DNA from: Bradyrhizobium yuanmingense
Lineage (GTDB): Bacteria; Pseudomonadota; Alphaproteobacteria; Rhizobiales; Xanthobacteraceae
DNA length: 64,000 nucleotides
Reading direction: 5' to 3'
NCBI RefSeq assembly: GCF_029167105.1
Contig: NZ_JARFML010000017.1
Span: forward strand, 62,001 to 126,000
Shown here: positions 17,218-25,261 of the stretch, piece after piece
Numbering within the stretch: position 1 is the stretch's first letter
Layout: the number at the start of each line of letters is the position of its first letter
Translations under genes and position numbers: made by a program
Notes under the pieces: model-generated
Database searches by the model: none
What the model saw: only the letters and a program-made list of their open reading frames with translations
Told to the model about the DNA's origin: nothing

Positions 17218-18057
17218 TCAGCGGCCCTCGCGCGACAGGCGCGGATTGAGCGCATCGTTGAGGCCTTCGCCGATCAGGTTCAGCCCGAGCACCGAGATCA
17301 GGATGGCGATGCCGGGAAACACGGTGATCCACCAGGCCTGCCGGATCACGGTGCGGCCGGCGCCGACCATGTAGCCCCAGGAGATCAGATTGGGATCGCC
17401 GAGGCCGAGGAAGGACAGCGAGGATTCAAGCAGGATCGCGGTCGCCACCATCAACGAGGCCAGCACGATCACGGGCGACAACGCGTTGGGCAGGATCTCG
17501 CGCAGGATAATCCAGCTGTTGCTTTGGCCGGTGACCACGGCGGCCTGGACATATTCGCGGGTACGCAGCGACAGCACCTCGCCGCGCACGAGGCGAGCGA
17601 CCGGCGGCCAGCTCACCACCGCGATCGAGGCGACGATCGAATAGATCGAGGGCTGCAGGATCGCGACCAGCACGATCGCGAGCGCGAAGCTCGGAATGGT
17701 CTGGAAGAACTCGGTGAAGCGCATCAGGGCGTCGTCGACCTTGCCGCCGAAATAACCGGCCATGGCACCGACCGGCACCCCCACGATCAGCGCCGCCAGC
17801 GTGGAGACGAGACCGACCAGAAGCGAGACGCGGGCGCCGAAGATCATGCCGGCGAAGATGTCGCGGCCGAGCGCGTCGGTGCCGAGCGGCACGGTCGAGA
17901 GTGTGAACGGCGGCAGGAACGGCCGCTGCACCATTCGCCAGGGCGAGTTCGGGAACAGCATCGGTCCGAACACCGCGACCGAGATTGCAACCAGGAGGAT
18001 GACGAGCCCGATGACGCCGCTCGGGCTCTTCAGCATCGATTTCCAGAACTGTTTCAT
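17218..18057 (-). CDS. Dipeptide/oligopeptide ABC transporter permease, DppC type
   Basis: The 279-residue membrane protein begins MKQFWKSMLKSPSGVIGL. The open frame runs far upstream of this ATG but only as an overlapping shadow of the first permease. It has the OppC-type N-terminal TM, the PLGTDALGRDIF motif, and the EAA loop region ending in RTREYVQAAVVTGQSNSWII...LPNALSP. The ATG overlaps the stop of the preceding permease gene by 4 bases. It forms the membrane channel with its DppB-type partner. Confidence 0.95.
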   Translation of the reverse strand: MKQFWKSMLKSPSGVIGLVILLVAISVAVFGPMLFPNSPWRMVQRPFLPPFTLSTVPLGTDALGRDIFAGMIFGARVSLLVGLVSTLAALIVGVPVGAMAGYFGGKVDDALMRFTEFFQTIPSFALAIVLVAILQPSIYSIVASIAVVSWPPVARLVRGEVLSLRTREYVQAAVVTGQSNSWIILREILPNALSPVIVLASLMVATAILLESSLSFLGLGDPNLISWGYMVGAGRTVIRQAWWITVFPGIAILISVLGLNLIGEGLNDALNPRLSREGR

Positions 18058-19025
18058 GCGGCGTATTCGATCCGCGGATCGACCAGGCGATAGACGAGGT
18101 CGGTGATGAGGTTGAAGGTGAGGACCATGGCGGAGCAGATCACGAACACGCCGAGCAGCAGATTGTAGTCCCGCTGCAGCAGCGCGTCGTACATCAGCCG
18201 CCCGATGCCGGGCCAGGCGAACACGGTCTCGGTGATGACGGCGCCGCCGATCAGCGTGCCGGAATGCACGCCGGCGAGCGTCACCACCGGCAGCAGCGCG
18301 TTGCGCAGCACGTGGCGGCGCTGGATCACGGCGTCGGAGAGCCCCTTGGCGCGCGCCGTCTTGACGAAGTCGAGGCGTTTCACCTCCAGCATCGAGGCGC
18401 GCGTCATGCGGGTGTAGGTCGCCATGAAGAACAGGCCGAGCGTCATCGCCGGCATGATCAGGTGCTCTGCGACGTCGACCGCATGGGCAAGGCCGGTGAG
18501 GTTGGCCCCGACCGTCTCGTAACCGAAGCTCGGCAGCCAATCCATCGTGACCGAGAACAGGAGGATGCCCATCAGCGCCACCCAGAAGATCGGCATGGCA
18601 TAGAAGATCAGCGCGAATACGGTGATGGCGGTGTCGAAAAAGGTTCCGGCAAAGCGCGCGGCGAAGGTGCCGAACAGGATGCCGAACGTGAGCGAGATCG
18701 CGAAGGCGGTGAGCGTCAACAACAGCGTCGCCGGCAACCGCTCGCCGATTAGTTTTGCGACCGGAGCCTGCTGGCGGAAGGAAAAGCCGAGGTCGAGGCT
18801 AACGACGCCCTTGACGTAGATGAAGAGCTGCTCGGGCAGCGGCTTGTCGAGCCCGAACTTCTCCCGGAGCTGCTTGACGAAGACCTGATCGCTGGCCCCG
18901 GCCTCGCCCGCCATCACGATCGCGGGATCGCCGGGCGCCAGGCGGATCAGGAAGAAGTTGAGGACCACGATCGCGAGCAGGACGATCACGCCCTTCAGAA
19001 CACGCTGAGCAACGAAGGAGAGCAT
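18054..19025 (-). CDS. Dipeptide/oligopeptide ABC transporter permease, DppB type
   Basis: This 323-residue permease begins MLSFVAQRVLKGVIVLLAIV, the usual DppB start with its first TM, followed by RLAPGDPA, a periplasmic segment and five further TM helices. The EAA loop lies near RLDFVKTARAKGLSDAVIQRRHVLRNALLP. It pairs with the DppC-type permease that overlaps its stop. The binding-protein gene lies 200 bases upstream, separated by a repeat element. Confidence 0.95.
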   Translation of the reverse strand: MLSFVAQRVLKGVIVLLAIVVLNFFLIRLAPGDPAIVMAGEAGASDQVFVKQLREKFGLDKPLPEQLFIYVKGVVSLDLGFSFRQQAPVAKLIGERLPATLLLTLTAFAISLTFGILFGTFAARFAGTFFDTAITVFALIFYAMPIFWVALMGILLFSVTMDWLPSFGYETVGANLTGLAHAVDVAEHLIMPAMTLGLFFMATYTRMTRASMLEVKRLDFVKTARAKGLSDAVIQRRHVLRNALLPVVTLAGVHSGTLIGGAVITETVFAWPGIGRLMYDALLQRDYNLLLGVFVICSAMVLTFNLITDLVYRLVDPRIEYAA

Positions 19026-19074
19026 CTAGGGAGTCATATTGGTGATGTGGCCTGGCGCCACGGGGACGGAGTGA

Positions 19075-19215
19075 CTCCCTCGCCCCGCTTGCGGGGAGAG
19101 GGTCGGGGTGAGGGGGACTCTCCGCGAGCGTATCAGCAGTTGGACTCGTGGAGACTCCCCCCCACCCGAATGTGCGCTATGCGCACATTCGACCTCTCCC
19201 CGCAGGCGGGGAGAG
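19075..19215. repeat. Mosaic palindromic repeat element inside the ABC operon
   Basis: Three hairpins lie in a row: CCCCGC-ttg-CGGGG near 19082-19098, CGAATGTGCGC (19167-19177) with GCGCACATTCG (19181-19191), and CTCTCCCCG (19194-19202) with CGGGGAGAG (19207-19215). The unit resembles the CTCTCCCCGC-type repeats common in Rhizobiales intergenic DNA. Lying between the binding-protein gene and its permeases, it could trim or stabilise the mRNA so that the binding protein is made in excess; that is inference. Confidence 0.8.
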
Positions 19216-19225
19216 GTAAGAGGCT

Positions 19226-20776
19226 TCACTTGTCGAGCCATGCGTCCTTGAAGCCGTCATTGACCCCGATCCCCGTGGTGATCAGGTTCTTGACCTTGCA
19301 GCGCATGATGGTCGGAAATTGCAGCTCGAGCATCCAGGCCACCGGCACGTCCTCGACCAGGATCTTCTGCGCCTTCTCGTAGATCTCCTTGCGCTTGGAA
19401 TCCGGCGTTGCAACCGCGCCCTCGGCGAACAGCTTGTCGATCTCCGGGTTGGAATAGCCCTCGACGTTGTTGAACATCTGGCCCTTGGCGATGTTGCTGG
19501 AGATGTAGTTGCGTCCCACTCCGAGCGCGGGGTCGCCGTACTGGTAGAGATAGGTGAAGGCGATGTCGTAATCCCATTCGGCGATCTTCTGGTTGCCGCC
19601 GGCGACGTCGGTGGCGATCGTCTCGATGGTCATGCCGACATCCTGGAGGTTCTGCTTGACGGCTTCACCCCAGCGCTGCCAGGTCTCGCCATAGGCGAGC
19701 GGCAGCAGGCGGATCTTCTCGCCCTTGTAGCCGGCTTCCTTCAGCAGTGCCTTGGCGTTGGCCGGATCGTAGGGGTATTTCTTCACGTCATCGGTGTAGA
19801 ACTTGATGGTCGAGGCCGACGGGCCGGTGGCGACCTTGCCGAGCCCGTTCCAGATCACGTCCTTGGCGAAGTCGCGGTCGACCGCATACATGATCGCCTG
19901 CCGCACCCGCTTGTCGGCGAGCGGACCCTGGCGGTTGTTCAGCCACAGCCAGGCCAGGGGCGAGAAGAATTCCCAGCCGGCGCCGGTGACGCAGGTGTCC
20001 TTCAGCTTGGACAGCCGCGGCACGTCGAAATTCTCGACCGAGCCGCCGGGCAGCACGTCGACCTTGCCGGTCTCGTAAGCCACCGAGCGCGCGGCGGCGT
20101 CCGGGATGATCTGCCAGTAAATCTCGTCGAGATAGGGCTTACCCTTTTCGTGGTAGTTCGGATTCTTGACCAGGCGGATGAACGAGCCCTTCTGCCATTC
20201 CTTGAACATGAATGGGCCGGTGCCGATGGGTGCGTTGTTGTAGGGGTTGGTCTTCCAGTCGGTGCCTGCATAGAGATGCTTCGGCACCATCGGCATCGAG
20301 CCGACCTCGAAGATGCCGAGGAACGGGCCGAACGGCTGCTTCAGCGTGAAGACCACCGTATGATCGTCCGGCGTCTCGACCTTGTCGACCTGCGCCAAAT
20401 TGGTGCGGGCACGCGCATGGGTCTGCTTCAGCATCTCGATCGAGAACAGCACGTCGGCGGCGGTGAAGGGCTTGCCGTCGTGCCAGGTCACGCCCTTCTT
20501 CAGCTTGAAGGTGTAGGTCTTGGCGTCCTCGCTGACGCTCCAGCTCTCGGCGAGCTCCGGCAGGGGATCGAGCTTGGGGCTGTAGCGCAAGAGGCCTTCG
20601 AAGATGTTGCCCGAGACCATCTGGGTCGGGCCGTTCTGGACCTGCGCAAGCATCAGGCCGGGCGGCTCGGGCTGGATCACGGCATTGATCACACCCCCCG
20701 TCTTCGGCTCTTGCGCCAGCGCGGGGGCCGCAAGGCCGCAAGCCAGGAGGAGACCAAGCAACACTCGTTTTGGCAT
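19226..20776 (-). CDS. ABC transporter substrate-binding protein, dipeptide/oligopeptide (SBP_bac_5) family
   Basis: The 516-residue protein has a Sec signal (MPKRVLLGLLLACGLAAPALA-QEP), then a full SBP_bac_5 fold: LLRYSPKLDPLPELAESW, YTFKLKKGVTWHDGKPFTAAD, GTGPFMF and RVRQAIMYAVDRD. It captures a periplasmic ligand for the permeases that follow. The ATG at 20776 is chosen because it begins the signal peptide; GAGAAAG lies about 15 bases upstream. Ligand is unknown; the family binds peptides, opines, nickel or sugars. Confidence 0.95.
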   Translation of the reverse strand: MPKRVLLGLLLACGLAAPALAQEPKTGGVINAVIQPEPPGLMLAQVQNGPTQMVSGNIFEGLLRYSPKLDPLPELAESWSVSEDAKTYTFKLKKGVTWHDGKPFTAADVLFSIEMLKQTHARARTNLAQVDKVETPDDHTVVFTLKQPFGPFLGIFEVGSMPMVPKHLYAGTDWKTNPYNNAPIGTGPFMFKEWQKGSFIRLVKNPNYHEKGKPYLDEIYWQIIPDAAARSVAYETGKVDVLPGGSVENFDVPRLSKLKDTCVTGAGWEFFSPLAWLWLNNRQGPLADKRVRQAIMYAVDRDFAKDVIWNGLGKVATGPSASTIKFYTDDVKKYPYDPANAKALLKEAGYKGEKIRLLPLAYGETWQRWGEAVKQNLQDVGMTIETIATDVAGGNQKIAEWDYDIAFTYLYQYGDPALGVGRNYISSNIAKGQMFNNVEGYSNPEIDKLFAEGAVATPDSKRKEIYEKAQKILVEDVPVAWMLELQFPTIMRCKVKNLITTGIGVNDGFKDAWLDK

Positions 20777-21077
20777 GTCGTAATCTTTCTCAAGCGAGAC
20801 CAGCCGGAAACGCTTCGCACGCGCTCTCGCGCGCAAAGCGACGGTCGGTCCATCCCAGTCCCCATCCGCCATCGAGGCTCACACAGTCCCGTTCCGTGCG
20901 GCAAGATGAAAGTCGCGACAGTGCTCGCACAAAAAATGTACAGCTCGTCCTGTTTCTCCGCCTGTGCGACGCCACGGCAGATCGGCCAGCTCCGAGGGAT
21001 CAGGCGGCCTTCAGAAGTGATGAGAGCATGCCGGGGCAGTGCACAAGTCCGCGCCTGCGACCAAAAGCATCAGCCCG
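20777..21077. other. 301-base intergenic region with no gene recognised
   Basis: It must hold the promoter of the leftward ABC operon. I see no convincing coding frame, tRNA or strong hairpin. Short open frames here lack ribosome sites. Confidence 0.6.
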
Positions 21078-21389
21078 TCATTTTGCGCCGAGCGCCCGCC
21101 GCAATTCGTCGAGAGCCTCTGCAAGCTGCTCGCGGTGCGCGATGTCGTCCTTGGGCAGCGCGGCGACGCTGCGGGCGAGCTCCCGCAGGATGCCGGCCAG
21201 CAGGCCGAAGTTGATGTGCAGATGCACCGACTTGCGTTCATCGGCCGCGCCAGGATGTTGCAGCACCAGCGCAATGCCGCTGCCGTCGAGCTTCGCCTCG
21301 AAGCGGGACGAATGCTCGAAGGTGCCGACATAGAACTTGTCGGGATATTCGAGCGCGACCTCTGCCTTGTCGGGAATCGGCTTGGACAT
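21078..21389 (-). CDS. Conserved-looking 103-residue protein, unknown function
   Basis: The product begins MSKPIPDKAEVALEYPDKFYVG and has a beta-rich N-terminal half (FEAKLDGSGIALVLQHPGAADERKSV written in part) and a helical, charged C-terminal half (LPKDDIAHREQLAEALDELRRALG). It is soluble and lacks cysteine and signal peptide. I do not recognise the family. It is divergent from the Irr-like gene, and the FixK box in the shared promoter is about 90 bases from its start, the same as from the regulator's start, so low-oxygen expression is predicted. Confidence 0.7.
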   Translation of the reverse strand: MSKPIPDKAEVALEYPDKFYVGTFEHSSRFEAKLDGSGIALVLQHPGAADERKSVHLHINFGLLAGILRELARSVAALPKDDIAHREQLAEALDELRRALGAK

Positions 21390-21472
21390 GCGAACCTCAT
21401 CGATGTCCGTGCATTCTGGCCGAGAACGAGCCGGACCGCCTTGCGCCAGATCAGAGGCGGTCGGCGCCCAAT

Positions 21473-21486
21473 TTGATCCGGATCAA
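21473..21486. promoter_or_regulatory. FixK/FNR-type box, TTGATCCGGATCAA
   Basis: A perfect palindromic match to TTGAT-N4-ATCAA. The centre is 90-91 bases from both the leftward ATG at 21389 and the rightward ATG at 21570. A -41.5 placement would give transcripts with leaders of about 49 bases in both directions, so a single site could serve both genes. Confidence 0.8.
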
Positions 21487-21569
21487 AGCCGGCCCGGCGC
21501 TTCTGCGATCGAATGGCAAGTAGCGGGATGCGGCTGCGCGTCCTGTTCCCTTGAGCCGTGAGACGATCG

Positions 21570-22055
21570 ATGGACATTCAGGCCACGACTATTCCTGCGG
21601 ATGACGACAGCGGGCCTGATGTCGCCGGTCTCGAGCCGGCGCCGGACGCAGGCGTGCAGCACTGCCTGCTTTTGCTCGGCAATGCCGGCCTGCGCCCGAC
21701 ACGCCAGCGCCTGGCGCTCGGCCGACTGCTGTTCCTGGGCGGCCATCGTCACGTCACCGCAGAAGGTCTCTACGCAGAAGCGATGGCTGCGAACGCATAC
21801 CTGTCGCTCGCCACCGTCTACAACACGCTGAACCAGTTCACCGAAGCCGGCCTGCTGCGGCGGATCGCGGCCGACGGCATCAAGTCGTTCTTCGACACCG
21901 ACACGTCAGTGCATCCGCACTTCTATCTCGAAGGCGAGGACGTGCTGGTCGACGTTGCCGATGGCCTCGCCTTCACCAAGATACCCGAGGCGCTTCCCGG
22001 CCACGAGATCGCGCGTCTCGACGTCATCGTCCATTTGCGCCGGAAGCGAACGTAG
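21570..22055 (+). CDS. Fur-family regulator, Irr-type paralogue
   Basis: The 161-residue protein has the Irr-like DNA-binding core GNAGLRPTRQRLALGRLLF and SLATVYNTLNQFTEAGLLRR, followed by the dimerisation part with FFDTDTSVHPHFYLE and a tail ARLDVIVHLRRKR. Irr controls heme synthesis and iron genes in Bradyrhizobium. Compared with classical Irr, the N-terminal heme-regulatory Cys-Pro motif (GCPFH) is missing and the HHH heme/metal site reads HPH. It is therefore probably a second, heme-insensitive Irr. The ATG at 21570 is preferred over a GTG four codons upstream. A FixK box upstream predicts induction at low oxygen. Confidence 0.88.
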   Translation: MDIQATTIPADDDSGPDVAGLEPAPDAGVQHCLLLLGNAGLRPTRQRLALGRLLFLGGHRHVTAEGLYAEAMAANAYLSLATVYNTLNQFTEAGLLRRIAADGIKSFFDTDTSVHPHFYLEGEDVLVDVADGLAFTKIPEALPGHEIARLDVIVHLRRKRT

Positions 22056-22070
22056 CGCAGCCGTGCGCTC

Positions 22071-23618
22071 TTACCGCAACCCGGCGCGGCGGAATCCCTC
22101 CAGATAGTGTTCGCGATCTCGCTCACTGGCCCACGGTAGGTGCGTCGCGATCCAGTGCAGCGAGATGCCAGGCTGGGTGCGGCGGAGCTCTCCGAGCGCT
22201 ATCTCCGCAAGCGGGCCATCGCCGGTCATGCCGGCGGAGACCGCGAGCACGCGGTATGCGCCGGTGAGGTCGCCGCGGTGGCGGATCGCCTCGCGCGCCA
22301 GCGCGATGGCCTCGCCATAGTGCCGTTCGGTGAAGCGCGCATAGGCGGCGATACCGTGATAGATCGCCAATGACGGATCGCGCGGCGACAGCCGGATCGC
22401 CTTTTGCGCAGCCTCGAACGAGTCCCTAGACCGTCCGGCATAGGACAGTGCCAGCGCGTAATAGCCCTGCGCCAGGGAGAAGTTCGGATTGAGCGCGAGC
22501 GCCTGCTCGAACTCGGACAGCGCGTCAGTGAGCCTGCGGGTCGAGAAGCAGACGCTGCCGAGCGCGGCATGTGCCCAGGCATCCTCATGGTCGCAGCGCA
22601 CCGCTTTGAGCGCGGCGGCTTCCGCGGACGGAGCAACCGCGGCCAGCTCGGTCCAGCCGAGATGCACGCCGAACATGTCGTTCACGGCCAGCACCGATAA
22701 CGCCTGGCCGTAATCCGGATCGATCGCGATCGCGCGCGCGAGCAGCGCCTTCGCGGCCGCGTGGTCCTGGCGGGTCACGCGCCAGTAGTGCGATAGCGCG
22801 CGCATCAGGAGGTCCCAGGCGTCGAGGCTCGCCGGCGGCTTGCGACGGCTGCGGAAATTCTCGGCGGCGTGGATCTGCGGCTCGATCGCGGCGGCGATCG
22901 CGTTGGTGATCTCGTCCTGCACGGCGAAGACGTCGACGAGCTCGCGGTCATAGCGCTCGGCCCAGAGATGACTGCCCGACACGGCGTCGTTGAGCTGCGC
23001 GGTGATGCGCACCCTTTTGTCCGCCTTGCGCACGCTGCCTTCGACGATGTAGCGGACGCCGAGCTCCTCGGCGATCTGCCTGATATGGACCGCGCGTCCC
23101 TTGTAGGTGAAGGAGGAGTTGCGGGCGATCACCATGAACCAGCGCTGCTTCGACAGCGCGGTGAGGATGTCCTCGCTGATCCCGTCGCCGAAATAGTCCT
23201 GCTCGGGATCCCCGCTCTTGTTCTCGAAGGCGAGCACCGCGATCGCCGGGCGGTCCGCCACGCGCGGGGGAGCGGGCCCGGCTTCCGTCCGCGCGAGCGA
23301 TACCGCCACCTCTTCCCGGACCTCGCCGATGAAGCGAAACCCCTTGCGCGGAATGGTCTTGATCAGGCGCTGGGTCGCGCCATCGTCGCCGAGCGCCTTG
23401 CGCGCGGCGTTGATCCGGCTGTTCAGGGCGGAATCCGAGACGATGCGGTCGTTCCAGATCTGGCTGATCAGGTCACCCTTACTGACCACACGCGCCCGTT
23501 GCGTGACCAGATAAAGCAGCAGATCGAACACTTGCGGCTGCAACGGGACGGGTTTTCCGTCGCAAGTGAGCTCCCGAAGGTCGCCGTCCAGCACGTTGTT
23601 TTCAAAGCGAAATCGCAC
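22071..23618 (-). CDS. Winged-helix regulator with TolB-like and TPR regions (CadC-like N-terminus)
   Basis: The 515-residue protein has an OmpR/CadC-type winged helix at 1-100 (LQPQVFDLLLYLV and ALNSRINAARKALGDDG), a region at about 130-270 similar to that found in adenylate cyclase-related regulators (VLAFENKSGDPEQDYFGDGISE; YIVEGSVRK), and TPR-like repeats to the C-terminus (AIAIDPDYGQALS, ALALNPNFSLAQG, AIRLSPRDPSLAI). There is no transmembrane segment, so it is soluble. It starts with GTG, and tandem direct repeats lie directly upstream, suggesting autoregulation. The signal is unknown. Its 3' end is 15 bases from the converging Irr-like gene. Confidence 0.85.
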   Translation of the reverse strand: MRFRFENNVLDGDLRELTCDGKPVPLQPQVFDLLLYLVTQRARVVSKGDLISQIWNDRIVSDSALNSRINAARKALGDDGATQRLIKTIPRKGFRFIGEVREEVAVSLARTEAGPAPPRVADRPAIAVLAFENKSGDPEQDYFGDGISEDILTALSKQRWFMVIARNSSFTYKGRAVHIRQIAEELGVRYIVEGSVRKADKRVRITAQLNDAVSGSHLWAERYDRELVDVFAVQDEITNAIAAAIEPQIHAAENFRSRRKPPASLDAWDLLMRALSHYWRVTRQDHAAAKALLARAIAIDPDYGQALSVLAVNDMFGVHLGWTELAAVAPSAEAAALKAVRCDHEDAWAHAALGSVCFSTRRLTDALSEFEQALALNPNFSLAQGYYALALSYAGRSRDSFEAAQKAIRLSPRDPSLAIYHGIAAYARFTERHYGEAIALAREAIRHRGDLTGAYRVLAVSAGMTGDGPLAEIALGELRRTQPGISLHWIATHLPWASERDREHYLEGFRRAGLR

Positions 23619-23624
23619 GTTCTC

Positions 23625-23667
23625 GTCGTCTCAAGCAAAAATCAAAGTCGTCTCAGGCGAAAATCAA
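23625..23667. promoter_or_regulatory. Tandem 21-base direct repeats, likely operator
   Basis: Copy 1 (23625-23645) and copy 2 (23647-23667) share 19 of 21 bases, with cores GTCGTCTCA and AAAATCAA, and a period of 22 bases, two helical turns. They lie 7 bases from the GTG of the winged-helix regulator and 85-127 bases upstream of the methyltransferase gene. OmpR/CadC-type winged helices bind direct repeats, so this is a likely autoregulatory site. Confidence 0.7.
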
Positions 23668-23751
23668 TCGTCCGCGAAAGCCGCGGGACGTCCGATCCGG
23701 CATGGTGCGAAGACCAAACCGTGTCGATGCCTCGGCACAACGGAGTGTTTC

Positions 23752-24540
23752 ATGACCCAAATTGATCATCAGGTTCATTCTCTCGGCCCGGAGGTTACGG
23801 GCTCCCGTATTTTCAGGTTCATCGCCTTTCTGTACGGAATTGCGGCGTATCTCGTGTTTTTCGTCACCATTCTCTACGCGATCGGCTTCGTCATGGGGGT
23901 GATGGTGCCCAAGACCATCGATACCGGTGCCGAAGCGCCCGTCGTTCGCGCGGTCGTCATCAATCTGCTGCTGATGTCGCTGTTCGCGGTTCAACACAGC
24001 GTGATGGCACGCCGGCAATTCAAGGATTGGTGGACGCAGTTCGTCCCCAAGCCGGTCGAGCGAAGCACGTATGTGCTGTTCGCGAGCCTGTCACTGTTGC
24101 TCCTGTTCTGGCAGTGGCGTCCGCTACCGTCGGTCATATGGAGCGTGGAGAACCCCGATCTTGCCGTGACACTGGTCACGCTGTCCTTCGCCGGCTGGGT
24201 GCTGGTGTTCACCTCGACCTTCATCATCAACCATTTCGAGCTGTTCGGCCTGCATCAGGTGACTAATCATCTCATCGGCAAGGAGATGCAGCCGCCGCGC
24301 TTCAAGACGCCGCTGCTCTACAAGTTCGTCCGCCATCCGATCTATCTCGGTTTCATCGTCGCGTTCTGGGCGGCGCCGGTCATGACCGCGGGTCATCTGC
24401 TGTTCGCGGCCGTGACCACGCTCTACATCTTCGTCGGCATCGCGCTGGAGGAGAGCGATCTCGTCGATCTCTTCGGCGACGAGTACCGGCAGTACAAGCA
24501 ACGCGTCTCCATGCTTATTCCCTGGCGCCGGTCGGTATAG
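23752..24540 (+). CDS. mddA: MddA-like membrane methyltransferase (methanethiol S-methyltransferase family)
   Basis: The 262-residue integral membrane protein has about five to six TM segments (FRFIAFLYGIAAYLVFFVTI, VVRAVVINLLLMSLFAVQHS and others) and C-terminal motifs of the NnrU/isoprenylcysteine methyltransferase superfamily: FVRHPIYLGFIVAFWAAP and LEESDLVDLFGDEYRQYKQRV. The size and HSVMARRQFK segment fit MddA, which methylates methanethiol to dimethyl sulfide using SAM and has been described in Bradyrhizobium. NnrU-like and other branches share the motif, so the substrate is a family-level prediction. It is divergent from the winged-helix/TPR regulator and may be its target. Confidence 0.78.
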   Translation: MTQIDHQVHSLGPEVTGSRIFRFIAFLYGIAAYLVFFVTILYAIGFVMGVMVPKTIDTGAEAPVVRAVVINLLLMSLFAVQHSVMARRQFKDWWTQFVPKPVERSTYVLFASLSLLLLFWQWRPLPSVIWSVENPDLAVTLVTLSFAGWVLVFTSTFIINHFELFGLHQVTNHLIGKEMQPPRFKTPLLYKFVRHPIYLGFIVAFWAAPVMTAGHLLFAAVTTLYIFVGIALEESDLVDLFGDEYRQYKQRVSMLIPWRRSV

Positions 24541-24630
24541 TCTAGGCCAAGCCCCGCGCATCCAATCGAAACAAGGGCGCGCAGGGCGCCGACGCGCGAT
24601 AGCGATCCATCAGAAAAGGGAGACGTCCCA

Positions 24631-25053
24631 ATGAAACATGTCGGAAACTGCTTCTGCGGCGCGGTCACGGTCGAGGTCACGGGCGCGCCGGAAGCGATGG
24701 GCTATTGCCATTGCCGGTCCTGCCGCTCGTGGTCGGGCGGTCCGGTGAATGCCTTCAGCCTGTGGAAGCCGGAAGCGGTGCGCATCACCGAAGGCGCTCA
24801 GAATGTCGAGACCTTCGTCAAGACGCCGCTCAGCCAGCGCAAATATTGCAGGAAGTGCGGTGGCCATCTCATGACCAACCATCCGCCGTTCGGTCTGGTC
24901 GACGTCTTCACCGCCATCATCCCCACGCTCGCGTTCACGCCCGCCGTGCACGTCAACTACGCCGAGACCGTGCTGCCGATGCGCGACGGCCTGCCCAAGT
25001 TGAAGGATTTTCCGGCCGAGCTCGGCGGCAGCGGGGAGATGATGCAGGAATAG
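24631..25053 (+). CDS. GFA-family zinc protein (glutathione-dependent formaldehyde-activating enzyme-like)
   Basis: The 140-residue protein has the GFA zinc-binding cysteine set: GNCFCGAVTVEV, CHCRSCRSWSG and KYCRKCGGHL. The family includes S-(hydroxymethyl)glutathione synthase, although most members have no proven activity and may be zinc-containing proteins of other function. It is cytoplasmic. GGGAGACG lies upstream of the ATG. It may be single, being 90 bases from mddA and followed by repeats and a terminator-like hairpin. Confidence 0.9.
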   Translation: MKHVGNCFCGAVTVEVTGAPEAMGYCHCRSCRSWSGGPVNAFSLWKPEAVRITEGAQNVETFVKTPLSQRKYCRKCGGHLMTNHPPFGLVDVFTAIIPTLAFTPAVHVNYAETVLPMRDGLPKLKDFPAELGGSGEMMQE

Positions 25054-25079
25054 CGGCGCGCCTTCAGTTGAAGGCTGTT

Positions 25080-25141
25080 CCCTGCTGCCATCCTTCGAGA
25101 CGCCCGCGTTCGGCGGGTTCCTCAGGATGAGGACGGAGTGT
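25080..25141. repeat. Short intergenic repeat (CATCCTTCGAGACGC type)
   Basis: CCATCCTTCGAGACGCCCGCG and CCTCAGGATGAGGACGGAG form an imperfect dyad of a type frequently seen between Bradyrhizobium genes. There is no coding signal here. Confidence 0.45.
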
Positions 25142-25205
25142 GCGGCACCAGCTTCAACGAGCGCCGGCGCCGATCAGCCTCTCCCAATGCCGAAGCTGTC
25201 TATCG

Positions 25206-25230
25206 AGAGGGCGGCAGAGCGCCGCCCTCT
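25206..25230. terminator. Hairpin terminator between convergent genes
   Basis: AGAGGGCGGC (25206-25215) pairs perfectly with GCCGCCCTCT (25221-25230). On the plus strand it is followed by CTGTCTTCTTCC, pyrimidine-rich. It lies between the GFA gene and the leftward small exported protein, so it can serve one or both. Confidence 0.7.
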
Positions 25231-25261
25231 CTGTCTTCTTCCAGGAGAGAAGGATGAACGA

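Noticed and set aside
15524..17374. Long plus-strand open frame over the fused ABC ATPase
   Set aside because: Antisense shadow; the minus-strand frame carries complete Walker and signature motifs.
17218..18540. Long form of the DppC-type permease
   Set aside because: The upstream 161 codons are a shifted-frame reading of the DppB-type gene; the natural start is at 18057.
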